A stretch of 64,000 nt of DNA from contig JAVYIG010006835.1 of the NCBI GenBank assembly GCA_035222895.1, forward strand, positions 47,059-111,058, written 5' to 3'. Shown one piece after another: positions 23,501 through 35,684 of this stretch; positions within the stretch are counted from its first letter, which is position 1; each line of letters starts with the position of its first letter. The notes below the pieces were generated by a model. That model was not told where the DNA came from, searched no databases, and saw only the letters and a list, made by a program, of their open reading frames with translations. Position numbers and translations under genes: made by a program. Source of the stretch: Strongylocentrotus droebachiensis (Eukaryota; Echinodermata; Echinoidea; Camarodonta; Strongylocentrotidae).

Positions 23501-23998
23501 TATATGATTTACAGTAATTAATTTGATAGTGGGAAGTCACAATCTTTTTGTTCAATACATTTATAATTTCATGATAATCTCTCTTTCTTCTTACAACCGT
23601 CCCTACTTCTCTGTTCTTTACCTCGCATCAGCTCTCTTTCTCTTTCTCTCTATATCCTTCCCTTTCTCATGACTCACTCCCTCCCCCCCCCCCCCCCCAG
23701 CTCAATCTACTGTCCTTCTTCCTCTATCATCCTCTTACTTCCCCTTTTACTCTTTCTTAGTGCTCATGCTATGGGTAAATTTACTTTTTAATATCCAAGA
23801 TAATGTCAACGTCTGTGTATTGATGATTGTTTTACCTGCCTGCTAAGAAAGCATATGCTTGTAAGTAAACAACCAGAGGATCACATGAAGCCTAAATGAC
23901 CCCCCCCCCCCATCATATTAAAACATTTTCCCAATCGGCATCTCTGATTCATAAAACACAATGCTGATGATTAAACTAAAAACACATATAATCCACTC
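20590..23998. other. Intergenic AT-rich stretch, no gene recognised
   Basis: Only short frames without family resemblance occur (for example 22052-22351), with a poly-C run near 23681-23699. I see no exon, RNA gene or intact element. Confidence 0.5.
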
Positions 23999-25696
23999 CA
24001 GGCCTTAAATTAATCGACGGCCATCGACGGCCAGGCCGTCGATGCCCCTATGACTGGCCGTGGTGCCCTCCCAAAAAAAGATAAATTCACGGCCAAAAAG
24101 GCCGTGCCCTTTTTTTCAAACTGGCCGTCGTGCCTTTTTTTTCCAACTGGACGTGCCCTTTTTTTTAAATTTGCGCTCATAAAACCACCAATTGCGCTCA
24201 TAATCATCTAAAACTAGACGGCAAGGCGCAAGTGTTTTCCGTGAAAATGCGCCCATAAATTATTAGAACAGTAAAAATACACGAATCACGAACAGTTTGC
24301 CGCCCACGAGCTCTCTTCTAGCTTCGTATTTAGTGCTTTAATAAGGCGCAAGTGCCGTGAAAATGCGCCCTTTGTTATTATCATGGTTATTTTATCTCCA
24401 ACGTTCATGCGATCGCTTGATATGGTGGATGCTGTTGACGCACGCGGTACGCACGTACGTAGAATTTACGTACAAATCGAAGGCCAGGATCAAGAAAACA
24501 AATCGTCAAATGGAGAAATAAACAAGCATTCAAATAGTCATTAGAGATCTGTCGAGGTTTGTTTGTAGGTCTAGTTTATTATTTGATCTCAAATAGAATT
24601 TAGAATTATCTTAATAATAAGTTAAGAACACCTACGATGTTGTCGATCGTAGTTACTCTCATTTTGCCACCAGCCGACCTAGCTTCAAAAAGCTACCCCG
24701 CCAGCTTCCCAAGACGAACGTTTCGCGTCCCGGTAAAATTACGCGCTATCTCCGAGGGTGCATCGGTTTCGCTGGCAAACTTCCAGCCCGACAGCTTCCC
24801 ACCAAAAGTGGCGAGAGTGTGTGTGCGAGGTATGATTTTGGTTTCGTGAACGCAACTGAGCTGAGCGTGTCACTTTCAGCTGTCGAATGTCTAATGACAT
24901 TATTACATCTTATTTCATTAGTTAGGCCTATTTAGACCTTTCTATACAACAGTTAAAAAGATAATTTCTTCAAATTTGCTCCTACATGTACTACCGAGAG
25001 TGTGGCGGAAGGTTTGTGTGTGAGGTGCGATTTCGATTTGGGATACCCGGCCCGGCCCGGTAAACTTGCCAAGTCCTTCTGACTTTCGATGTTTGTGAAA
25101 TTGACAATTTATTTATTCATTTGCTCATCAATATTTTTAGTTACTTTAAAATACTGTTTAATGTGCAAGTTTGATGTTCTTAATCAATCTTTCCTGTTCA
25201 CATTGTTGAGATTAAAAAGTTATTAAATTGATCGTTCTATTCACATTATGAAATTAACATTGTAGATCTAGACTCTCTTTGAACTTATGATTAGATGAGG
25301 GGCCTCTCTGTTTTTGGAAAATTGCCCATTGCTCTGGTAAATTCCCGTGGGCAAGGGGCAACTTAAAAAAAAAATTGCCCCTTGCTCTTGGCTGCTAAAT
25401 CTACGGCTTGCGGGCCGTCGCCTTGTTTGTATGTACCGTAGACCTCTATACATTCTGTGAAGAAGCTGGTGCTAAAAGTCATGGGAAATTGATCCCGCAC
25501 AAGTTTCATAAAATACACATGACATCTAACAAAAATAGAATCAATTTTTTTGGCCTCGTACTCGATGCCCTTTTTGTAACATATTTTGGCCTCGATGCCC
25601 TTTTTGTAAAAATATTTTGGCCTTGGTGCCCTTAAAAATATGAGGTACTCAAGGCCAAACTGGCCTTGCCCTAAAAATGACGAAATTTAAGGCCTG
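23999..25696. mobile_element. 1.7-kb non-autonomous DNA transposon
   Basis: The ends are CAGGCCTTAAATT and its complement AATTTAAGGCCTG, a perfect 13-bp inverted repeat, with flush CCACTC duplications at 23993-23998 and 25697-25702. Subterminal regions on both sides repeat GGCCGTG/GGCCTTG-TGCCC motifs. A short internal duplication (GGCGCAAGTG ... GTGAAAATGCGCCC) occurs at about 24222 and 24343. No transposase is readable. Confidence 0.75.
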
Positions 25697-26269
25697 CCAC
25701 TCTCTGTACAGTCATTACATAATAAAATAAGACCCCAAGTACAAGTAGAAATGGTACCACGATCATAAAATGCTCTGAAATACCGTGGTACAAAATATTA
25801 ATTAACCTGTTGACTGCTGAATTATCTCATTCTCACCGGCTTTACACGGACTACCAAGTTCCCATAGGCAATGGACTTTAAAAAAACTATATCGGCAGCA
25901 CTTCAATGAAACATGTTTTTCTCTCTGTGAAGAGGCAATGAGGTAAAAGAACAACCCTCTTCATAAAAAACAGACACACTTTTCAAACTAATCAACCACA
26001 GACATTCACGAGGCAAAATTCACATAAATTTATCAACATAATTCCTTTTAAAAAAATAGTTTAAGTCTCTCAATCATCAAGTTTACCAGCAGATTCTGCA
26101 TTAAAATACAGAATAAATCACACAAACAAACCATAAAGTTTGTAATATGGCTGCTTAACATACCAATACATTCACAGAGAGGGAGCCTGATAGAATAACC
26201 AGAAAAGTGGCATCCTTGCATGTATGAATTTACGAGAATTTTAAAGATATCACAAAATAGTCAATTATA

Positions 26270-26275
26270 TTTATT
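26270..26275 (-). promoter_or_regulatory. Possible polyadenylation signal of SLC25A44
   Basis: AATAAA on the minus strand about 40 bases after the stop. It is correctly oriented but close to the stop, so a longer 3' UTR is equally possible. Confidence 0.35.
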
Positions 26276-26316
26276 ATTAGAGTCTATAATATTCTAACTA
26301 CAGCTAAAATCCTATG

Positions 26317-28370
26317 TCACCATTGGATACTCTCGATGAGTTCTTTCCGTAAGCTAAATCTTTTGATGGTCTCGTATCCTAGAACAATGATAAGACTGGT
26401 TGGGATGGTGGAGAGAAGTCTCGCCGTCAGACCTTTGGTTAGTCCTCCCATGCCTTCCTCTGCAAGCAGGTGGCGAAACGTCTTTGTAATGGACTTCTGA
26501 CCAGTAACCTGCAAATGACGAAAAAATTGTATTTTCCATATTTCTACAGGGTATATCTTTTGAAATCTTCACATACTGAAATAAATTCTTTTTGAAATTT
26601 TGTCAATATTCATTAATATGCTAGTCTTTCAACAATATGTTTTAGTTTCACACATGCTGATGATTATTGTAAGAACTGACTCAAAGATCCTTCTAAAGTT
26701 CTTGCTCTTATTTCTGATGAATCTGTTTACAATCTGGACTGTACGATTTGGAACTACCTGTGAACATCATGTCCCTAGGGAATATGTCCATACATGTAGG
26801 TGTACTTGTCTGATTTTTCTAAATGTCTTACACCTTACGGTATTATTTTGGAATTAGTCATCCAGAAACAGATTTTAAAAACAAAGTTTTCTCTGGGATG
26901 TAACTTTGAATGATAGTAATGGAAGATTTCAATAGCTACTGACCTGTAATCTAGTCCTGACGGTATCCATAGGATTAGTAATGAATGCAGCACTACATCC
27001 TGCACAGGACCCTGAGACTGCCTGGATTGCTAGGACAGGCACTTGTAGTTGAAGACTGGTATTCAGGATGGAGGCAAACAGTTCTGAGGAGAATAACAAA
27101 CACACAATGAAAATTTGTTATAACGATCAAGCTTTTGAATGTCTGGGTCACACTCTGTGTAAGGCAGGATAACAATAAAGTCAATTAAAATCCTGAAATG
27201 GATGCAAATTGAAAATAAAATCTTACCAGCTTGGCAAAATGATCATTTAATGGCTAGCATGTACTTCCAACTACCGGTAATAAAAATTAAAACTAAGATG
27301 GAATGAATCCAGGAATGGAATATTAAGCCCACAGTTGCAATTAATATCAATTGAAATTTTGTACATAAGAGATTGGAGACTGCAAACTTGCAATTGATTG
27401 GAGGACTTGCGATTGATTTGGATCAAATCGCAACTCTTTAAAAAACGGGGCCATGGTTTCTTCAATATATGAATATCCAGTATACTACATGCACATGTAG
27501 ATGAGTGTCTATCTTCAGGGAATGCAATGGTAGGTTAGTCTGGCCATTAACCCTGTATCATCACAATTATGCAAGTGTGTAGACTTGTACAAGCATCCCA
27601 AGACTTTTCACTTTCAGTCAACTTGAAAACAAAGTGAACAGAGTCCCCCCCCCCCCCCTTCCTTGACTTCAGGAGCTGAATTATTTTGCTTAATTCTAAT
27701 GTTATCCTGTATACAGTGGTAGGCTTTTAATTGTAAAATATTAGCATTAACACTTACCTGTGTAGTTGTGATAGAATGTCCACCACAGAGCACTGTTAGG
27801 AACAAATGTCAAGAGAGAAGCAACATATCCTCTGTAGAATCCAAAGAACCCATGATTGTGGTACGTTTCTTGGGCAAGTCGGTACACATCATTGAACCTT
27901 ACTTGTTTAGCGACAGTCTTTGCATCAATAGCCAGTCCCAGCATCATCGTCTTTTGAGATATAACATCAACAGGCACCCGTATCGTCTGTGACACCAGGG
28001 ATGCAAATCCACCTGCTATGAGAGTCCGAGGGGTGTTGTCCATATTCACACAAGCATTTCGCATCATCTCGTAGCTAAGGATGTACATCTGCTCTGAACC
28101 TATGGATATCAGATTCACACCGAATCCTTTGTAAAATCCTCTGACCCCTTCGTACTTGATGATTTTCTTTAATGCATCCCATGTTCCTTTATAGAGGCTG
28201 TTTTGATGTTGCATTTGTAGTCTGGTCTTGATGAGATGGGAAGGGTAGACTGAAGTCCGAACAGCAAATGACAGCATGGCACCAAACGCAAAGAACTTGC
28301 GCTTGTCCATGTCATCCCACTCAATGATTCGGATGACTCTCTTCTTGGTGACCATGTTTGAAGAATCCAT
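26317..28370 (-). CDS. SLC25A44: Mitochondrial carrier SLC25A44 (branched-chain amino acid carrier family)
   Basis: Coding exons on the minus strand are 27758-28370 (ATG at 28370), 26944-27083 and 26317-26508 (stop TGA), with junction phases 1 and 0. They give 314 aa, matching the length I know for vertebrate SLC25A44. Three carrier repeats are visible with signature motifs PSHLIK, PVDVIS and PMDTVR. The first lacks the usual acidic residue, as in this subfamily. IEWDDMDKRKF near the N-terminus, GFYRGYVASLLT and the C-terminal RKELIES-QW are typical. The vertebrate protein is reported to import branched-chain amino acids across the inner mitochondrial membrane; the same role here is by homology. 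The gene converges with the glucanase gene. An AATAAA on the minus strand at 26270-26275 may be its polyadenylation signal. Upstream 5' UTR exons were not identified. Confidence 0.95.
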
Positions 28371-29009
28371 TGATCAAAGCTGGCAGGTAAATGGGATGAA
28401 ATACGTCAGAATGACCTCAAATGGATTCTCTAACTCTGAGTGTCAAGTAAAGAGTCAGGTCGGATAGCTCCATTTGTTCTGTTGGGGAGAAACAGTGATA
28501 GGAAGAAATGCTTTGATATTACAGATAAAAAGCATTAAATAAACAACATTTCTTGAAAGGGGGGGGGGGTAGGAGTATTCTGGTCATATACATGTAGCTT
28601 AACACAAAATACTGTATGACCCAGATCATGCTAATCATTTGATCAATACAATTTGTATTTTTAAAAGGGAAAAGAATCTCTCAGTGAGCAATATGCCCCC
28701 TTTTTGTGCCCCCATCTTCTTTGTATGTATATCAAAAGAGAATATTTGACCTCCATGATGGTTGGTTCTGCAGTAGACCGAAAGCTTCAGTCTGTGATAT
28801 CGATGGTTGTTCCGCTGAGACTAGGTCTGGCTCCACTGACCACCTCTGTGTATGGGGAAGGTTGACAAATGTCAGGCTTATAAATGCCAATGACAAAGGA
28901 CTAACCCAGTATATTTGCAGCCCTCACATAAAGTCAGAAAAAGATGATTAAAGAAGGGCCACACACAAAGTAAAGAATTAAGAAATAGTTTTAAACTAGA
29001 TGGAACTTC
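28371..29009. other. Upstream flank of SLC25A44
   Basis: Expected to hold its promoter and 5' UTR. There is a G run at about 28559-28570. No TATA box or other site can be supported. Confidence 0.4.
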
Positions 29010-30112
29010 AACTGCGCGCAGTCGAAATGATGCCTCCGTCATAGAGCAATTTTACAAACCAAAACAGAAGAAATTTGTCAAATTCAAGTTCAATTGTAAT
29101 CCATTAACAGGTTCTCAGAATATCGTGATTACAAGCAATTTCTCATATACATATATGACCCTTTGATCTTTGACCTCATGACCCTAACATCTACTCAGCT
29201 CATTGGCTCTGCAAGATGTCCCGAGTTAAATAGTAATCCCTCTGTCAGTTCTAATGAGAATGCGTTCACAAGCTATTTTTGCATACATTATGAGCCCATG
29301 ACCTTTGACCTATGACCTCATGACCCAAGAATCTACTCAGTTCATTGGCTCTGCAAGATACATACATAAACTAAGTTTGGCAGGAATCCATCAATCTGTT
29401 CTAATGATAATGCGATCACAAGCTATTTTTCAATACATAATAAGCCGCATGACCTTTGACCTTGACCTGATGACCCCAAAATCTAATCAGTTCATCGGCT
29501 CTGCAAGTAACAAACATGACCTAAGTTTGGCAGGAATCCATCAATCGGTTCTTCAGATAACGCGATCACGAGCTGTTTTTGCATACATAATAAGCCCTGT
29601 GACCTTTGATCTCGTGACCCCAAAATCTAATCAGTTCATTGGCTCTGTAAGATACATACATGACCAAAGTTTGGCAGGAATCCATCAATCGGTTCTTCAG
29701 ATAACGCGATCACGAGCTGTTTTTGCATACATAATGAGCCCTGTGACCTTTGACCTTTGACCTTGTGACCCCAAAATCTAATCAGTTCATCGGCTTTGTA
29801 AGATACATACATGACCAAAGTTTGGCAGGAATCCATCAATCGGTTCTTCAGATAACGCGATCACGAGCTGTTTTTGCATACATAATGAGCCCTGTGACCT
29901 TTGACCTTTGACCTTGTGACCCCAAAATCTAATCAGTTCATCGGCTCTGCAAGATACATACATGACCAAAGTTTGGCAGGAATCCATCAATCGGTTCTTC
30001 AGATAACGCGATCACGAGAACGGGACGTACGGACGGACGTACGTACGGATGTACGGACGGACGGACAACCCGAAAACATAATGCCTCCGGCTACTTCGTA
30101 ACGGAGGCATAA
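29010..30112. mobile_element. Helentron/HINE-like element with six ~145-151-bp tandem units
   Basis: The left end contains ACTGCGCGCAGT and TGCCTCCGTC; the right end contains a hairpin ATGCCTCCG ... ACGGAGGCAT (30081-30110). Between them, units recur at about 29199, 29341, 29491, 29635, 29786 and 29937, each with GACCTTTGACC, CAGTTCAT-GGCT, AAGTTTGGCAGGAATCCATC and GCGATCACGAGCTG-TTT. An ACGG-rich stretch (30015-30065) precedes the right hairpin. Terminal short inverted repeats, a 3' hairpin and central tandem units are the plan described for Helentron-associated elements. Confidence 0.65.
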
Positions 30113-31008
30113 AAATGGAAAAAGTGAAAAGGTAAAGGGATTTTTTTTTTAAGGAAGACACAAACAAAGAAAAATGGAAACAAAAGATGAAAAAAGAATC
30201 AAATACATGAGCAGATATGGAAAGAGAAGACAATAACGAGAGAAGGTAAAGGGAGGATATAAAATAAAACTTTAAAAGATTGAAAGGGGTAAAAAATAAT
30301 AATACATTTTTTTCATTTGATCGCAGTGGTCATGGTTGTCAGGCTGTAATGGGTTTTGTTATACCTTGTAATTTCCTCCTTTCATGTGGATTGGACTTGT
30401 TTTTATATTTTGTTGTTGCCTTTTGTATATTTTGCCAACATATGAATAAGCACTAAACTGCTTTTTAGAACCAGAAAGCCATCGTTTTGTTACTACAAGC
30501 TGTCATGAACATTCTTGTGGTGGATGCAGAAATTCTTTCATTAATTGTGTAAGTCAGGTTTTTAACCCATTTGATTGTCTTCTGAAACACTGTGTATTGA
30601 TCTCTATTATTAAAAATCATAGTGCAATTCTAAGAACCAAGCCAGATACTTGTTCAAGTAATAGAAGTTAGACAAAAATGCCAAAAGATGTCTCTCTATT
30701 TCTGAGATTGCTACTGATGACAATAATATTCAATCAAAGAATTCAGAAAAGGGGCCATCTAGATAGCGTCAATTATCTACTGGAATAAATAGACATTGCT
30801 TTACAGTACGCAGTAGCCAAAGCCATAAAAAAAAGGAGTGAATCAAGCTACACGTAGATAAATAAAAAAGTTTTTTCGCATCATTACCACTCTTACAATG
30901 CACGAGGTCTAACTGTTAGCGGTAGGGACCTATAGGCCTAGACCTGTTAGTGTTACACTCATCAGGGGGTAATAGTGAGCACTAAAAGCAGGGGGTTCCC
31001 TCTTACTA
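30113..31008. other. AT-rich intergenic stretch, nothing recognised
   Basis: Purine-rich low-complexity sequence to about 30290, then AT-rich DNA. No exon or element boundary was identified. Confidence 0.5.
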
Positions 31009-32331
31009 ATGCTAGTCTTAGTAAGTATTATTAGTCATTATCTTGCTCACTCAAACTTCAATAGATCTAGTCTACTTCTTCAGGTCATCTTTACTCAATC
31101 CTATGTAACTGGAACCTTGCCTCAGGATTGGCTTACGGCAAACATCGTAGCCATCTACAAAAAGGGTAATAGAAGCCTCCCAGTGAATTACCGCCCAGTG
31201 TCCTTGACGTGTGTAACAACTAAACTGATGGAACACATTATCTTCCACTCAATCATGGATCACCTGGAATTGCACACTCTACTCCAACATTACCAACATG
31301 GATTTCGGAAACAACATTCCACCGAGTCGCAGCTTGCTATAACAGTCGAAGAAATAGCGAGGGCTCTGGACCATCACCACCAGATTGACATGCTGATACT
31401 CGACTTCTCCAAAGCTTTCGACACGGTACCACATCAGCGCTTACTGGGGAAAATAGATCACTACGGCATCCGAGACAACACCAAGAACTGGATAAAGACC
31501 TGGCTGACTGCACGGACACAACGAGTAGTTGTTGATGGAGCAGCATCGGAAACCATAGATGTTGAATCAGGGGTGCCGCAGGGGACAGTTTTAGGGCCAC
31601 TGATGTTCCTACTTTACATCAATGATATTGGAGAGGACATTAGCTCAACCATCAAGCTCTTTGCCGATGATTGCCTTCTGTTCAGAAAGATCGACAAAGA
31701 TGAGGATGCCCAGGATCTACAGAAAGACCTTCACAAGCTGCACAAATGGACTGAAAAGTGGCAGATGCTATTCAATGCGAAGAAGTGCTACAGCATGAGA
31801 ATTCATCGCAAGCAGAAACCCATCATCCTTAACTACACCATGGGAGATGAGGAGGTGCTCGCCGCTGTTTCCAGCCAGTCTTACTTGGGGATGGAGATCC
31901 ATGAAAAACTTAGCTGGAAACATCACATCAAGGCAGTCGCAGCCAAAGCCAACAGAACACTTGGATTCATTCGAAGAAACCTCAGCCTATGCTCATCTGC
32001 CATCAAGAAACAGGCATACACAACACTAGTCAGATCACAACTCGGACTCCCAACTCTACAAGAGCGACGACTGGAATCACGTCTAGCCATGATGTACAAG
32101 ATCCTCCACCACCAGATAGCCATCCCTCTTCCAGATTACATCTCACAGAAAGACAGAGCTACAAGGAGTCAACATCATCTTCGTTTCACCAGACTTGGTA
32201 CATGTACATCCTCCGATTCTTACAAATACAGTTTCTTTCCTCGCACCATGAAAGACTGGGATGAGCTTCCTACAAATATCATTGAGCTGCCCACATTGAA
32301 GCTGTTCAAGGAAGCCATCAGCTGCGAATAG
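31009..32331 (+). mobile_element. 5'-truncated non-LTR retrotransposon with reverse transcriptase frame
   Basis: An open frame of 440 codons is recognisable from about 31084. RT blocks include NYRPVSLTCV, QHGFRKQHSTESQL, LDFSKAFDTVPH, SGVPQGTVLGPLMF and the catalytic LFADDCLL. The C-terminal SYKYSFFPRTMKDWDELP is typical of CR1/L2/Jockey-group LINEs. No endonuclease domain precedes it, so the copy is 5' truncated. In place of about 55-60 family residues, VRSQL joins directly to GLPTLQERR, which looks like an in-frame internal deletion. Probable 3' UTR continues to about 32520. Confidence 0.9.
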
Positions 32332-32520
32332 TCACAGCATCATCATTATTTTTATGATTTTTATGATTTTTATCATTTTACTTGCATCATAAACATGTAT
32401 ATATTTCGGCACAAATTCACACAAGCCGTCCACCGTCGGAAGAAGATCACCCTTGTCTAGATGCTGAACAGGCTTTGACAAGTAGCAGAATAGAAGTAGA
32501 ACTACTTCAATTTCTCAAAG

Positions 32521-33055
32521 CCACTCTTTTCTCAATTTAATAATAATACAAATCTAGATCTAACGTTAGACTGACTAACTTTGTTAGATCTAAAACTAGT
32601 AAAAGTCTAACTTTTTTTAGATGTTAATTATTTTTTATTTAGGTCTACACCTTTATAAAGCCATAGTTTTAGTGTTTCTTTGTTTTAAGAATCAAAATCT
32701 ATTCAAAATTTCTGAATACTACCGTATCATTTAAATTTAAATTTTCATAATTTTGCAGAAATCATAAAGCCGTCGGTCTCTCGCTCTCGTGAAAATGTGT
32801 AGCCTCCCTATCAAATCCCGACACAATTCTGAATATGCGGGACTGTACTAACCAAAAAGCCGGTAAAAACCACAAGCATTTGCAAATGTAACATAGCGGT
32901 ACTTATAAAGAATTGACAGTTTTCAGTATACAGTCACGTACATTATCAATCGAACTCTTACCCCAACAACTGACATAAGAGACATGACATAAACATTTTT
33001 ACTTACCACAGAAATGAGTTCATTTTATGGGACAGATAACAGACACTGATGATAC
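32521..33055. other. AT-rich stretch between LINE and hairpin cluster
   Basis: I see nothing beyond AT-rich sequence. Confidence 0.5.
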
Positions 33056-33260
33056 CGGTGTGACCGCGTAGAATGTTACCCGCACCGATCGTCCGCCTAT
33101 TAGAGATCGATCGAGAGCGGACGATCGGTGCGGATTTTATCCGCGCAGAATGTCCGTGTCGGACATTCCGTGCGCGCCTCAAATGTCCGACGGACAATCT
33201 GTGCGGAAAAGGTCTCGCACCAATAGTCCGCCTGCCGCACCGAATGTCCGTACTCTAGTC
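33056..33260. repeat. CpG-rich hairpin cluster, copy A
   Basis: It starts CCGGTGTGACCGC. Perfect 16-base arms CGCACCGATCGTCCGC / GCGGACGATCGGTGCG surround a 20-base loop, followed by AATGTCCG-TGT-CGGACATT and TGTCCGACGGACA. A related cluster in opposite orientation lies at 38745-38876. Likely remnants of a foldback DNA transposon. Confidence 0.6.
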
Positions 33261-33344
33261 AATACAAGTATAAATATATGAAACGACTGGATAACCCATA
33301 TTCAGCTTTGCCAGCTAGCTAGGGATGACACTACAGGTCTTCCC

Positions 33345-33790
33345 GGCGCGGATCAAGGGGGGGGGGGGCCTTGACCCCCAACCGCCAACAAAAAATGAAG
33401 AGAGAGAGAGGGAGAAGGTAAAGCGGAGAGTAAGGGAAAGGAAGAAGAGGAAGAAGAAAAGAAAAGGGGGGAACAAAGGAGATCGGGGGCGAAAGGCCTT
33501 CGCCACCCCCTCCCCCCCCCCCCCCCCCCCTCAGCAAAAGAGAGAGAGAGAGAGAAGGAAGGAAAATAAGGGAAAGGGAAAGGAGAGACAAAGGGAAAGG
33601 AAGAAGAAGAAGAAAAAGGGGAAAGAAGAAGATCGGGGGGGGGGGCGAAAGGGCTTTGCCTCCCAGGCTGTTGCCCCCCCCCCCCAGCAAAAAGAAAGAG
33701 AGAAGGAAGAGAAGGGAAAGAAACAAAAGAAGGGATATCAGTTGCAATTTTCCTGCAAACAAGATGTGGATCGCGGAGAAAGGCCTTTCC
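33345..33790. repeat. G-tract/C-tract tandem repeat locus A
   Basis: Units of about 150-180 bp contain GATCGGGGG, CGAAAGG-CTT-GCC, a long C run, CAGCAAAAG, a purine tract and TTGCAATTTTCCTGC. Related units occur at 58440-58835. Confidence 0.7.
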
Positions 33791-34110
33791 CTCTGCGTTC
33801 AAATATGGGTTACGCACGGCCAGGCATTAGTGTAGGAAATCTTCAAATGTTAATCAGGTATATGACTAAATTACTTGTCTGTTGCCTAACGAAAAAAATT
33901 ATATCTAGTCAGGCCTGAATTGAGTCGCAAAACAATCATTGTGTTAAAAGGAAAAAAACATATTTGATGACATTCGAAATTCCCAAATAACCAATACGAT
34001 TGGAGAGCGAGTACTCGTTTTGTTTTTCTTCAAAAATTACTCAACTATAAATAGCTGGCCCGGATACTTGAGCCTCTCACAAAACGCAAGTATAGGCCTG
34101 ATGTGTCGTC

Positions 34111-34460
34111 AGGGGCGTCGCTAGACCTTTTTCAGTGGGGGGGGGGGGGGGTGGTATAGAGGCCAACGATTACCGACAAAACAAGCCACCAATTACCGAC
34201 CAAATTAAATGTCCCAATATCTACAAATGTAACCCTATAAACCCGAGGCCAAAGGCTAAATTGTTATGCGCAAATGGTCATTTTCGTCGACGACATAAAT
34301 ATACAAATTATTTCGTCAACTTAGTAAGCATCATAGCTATATATTTTAATGCAGGCGCGTATTTAAGGGAGGGGCGGTATTGGGCAAGCGAATCACTTAA
34401 AGAGCACGCAAAGCGCTCCCTAGGTGGAGTAGGGGGTGGGTGAAAGGCCGCCCGCGCGAA
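34111..34460. mobile_element. hAT-like repeat ends (fragmentary)
   Basis: CAGGGGCGTCGCTAGACC at 34111 resembles a hAT terminus, followed by a G run. A second CAGGCGCG start lies at about 34346. Matching right ends were not found, so boundaries are unknown. Confidence 0.4.
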
Positions 34461-34911
34461 GCGCGGAAGCTTAGACGTTTCATTAAATTATTATAGAAAG
34501 AAGACGATTTGTGTATACCGTTCTCTATACTCTTAACCCTAAGTGTCTGTCTAATTTTAAGCAGTTGAAGAAATTAATAAAAGTAGGCCTACTTGAAGAA
34601 ATCGTTAAATTGTAAGATATTCAGTTTATTTTTATTAAGTAAGACAAAGTACTAGGTGTTAAAATAACACACATTTAACACCTTTGGAAAAAATAATACC
34701 CCAGGAACGTGAAAAACAAAACTTTTATTGTAATGCCTATAAACGGACATACCGGTATTTAAAAACTGAAATGTGGCACCACCCAAAAAATATACTTCTG
34801 AGATCCTCCTTTGTCTTTAATTTGCACCTGTAAATAAATTCATTGTTCCTCGTCTATGTCATCGCTTCGAAAAATTTCAGACTTTTCTTCTTTTGAGGTG
34901 CACATGCAGCC

Positions 34912-35684
34912 TCAGACAAATGTGCCAAAGAAGTTTTGTCTTCTTGTGTTCCTGGAAACAAAGTTTTGGGCAATATTTTTCAAGTCCAGTTTATCTGTAC
35001 GAGATTTATATATGAGTAATATGTTGGTTGAGCTTTCTTTGGGTCATTACTCATTGTACTTATCAGATAAGTTTTGATCCCTTTCAAGACAGAGAATGTT
35101 CTCTCGCAAGTTGCAGTTGTAACCGGGATGGTAAGGTAAATGAGAAGAAGAATGTGTACCTCTGAGAATGATCTCTTATAGATTGGACTGTTGTTGAAAA
35201 TCTCACAGATTGTTTTAATGTATTTGATAGGTTTCCTCTCATCGTTGTTGTTGTTGTTGGTAAATGTTTTGTGGCGTTCATTCATATTGAATATATACGC
35301 CATAAATATCTTCAATTTTATAAGAAAATCAGTTATAGTCTTTATTAGAAAAATGAGAATAAAGATTTGTAATGAAATAATTAATTAATAAGTAACGCAA
35401 TTTATTGGGAGTCTCTGGATGGTTTTCAACTTCGTGTTTCTGCTTTTTTAAAGTTTAATCTGGTCAGCCCGGTTTCGATTGCATGGAACCTAGCTTTGCT
35501 CGATTTGAAACTGGCTCTCATCGTCATACACGTCTTGGAGGTTTGTTAGCTGCCGAGTTAATGCTACAAAGTCAATATCTCCGGCATACACTTCCCTCAA
35601 CTCATCAGCACGAACAAAATATTGGGGAGGGGGGGGGCTCATGATAACCGAGCCCGGCCGAAATATTGGGGGGGGGGGGCTCAA
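34912..35684 (-). pseudogene. hAT transposase remnant, frameshifted
   Basis: On the minus strand, 35684-35490 encodes RADELREVYAGDIDF and 35315-34912 encodes FSEVHILLLIYLTIPVTTAT, ERTFSVL, IKTYLISTM and, after a one-base frame change, ESSTNILLIYKSRTDKLDL and IAQNFVSRNTRRQNFF. This order is the C-terminal dimerisation region of hAT/ZMYM-type transposases. Frame change, gaps and missing N-terminus show it is dead. It may be the autonomous relative of the local CAGGGGCG MITEs, which is inference. Confidence 0.8.

Noticed and set aside
24637..24849. 70-codon frame inside the 1.7-kb transposon
   Set aside because: No match to any transposase or host domain I know; it lies in a GC-richer internal patch of the element.
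29100..30010. Regular ~150-bp repeats suggesting a CRISPR array
   Set aside because: Units are long, tandem and without unique spacers, and the genome is clearly eukaryotic; a Helentron-type element explains them.
33325..33918. 197-codon Lys/Arg/Glu-rich frame
   Set aside because: Produced by the G-tract/purine tandem repeat; no conserved domain.
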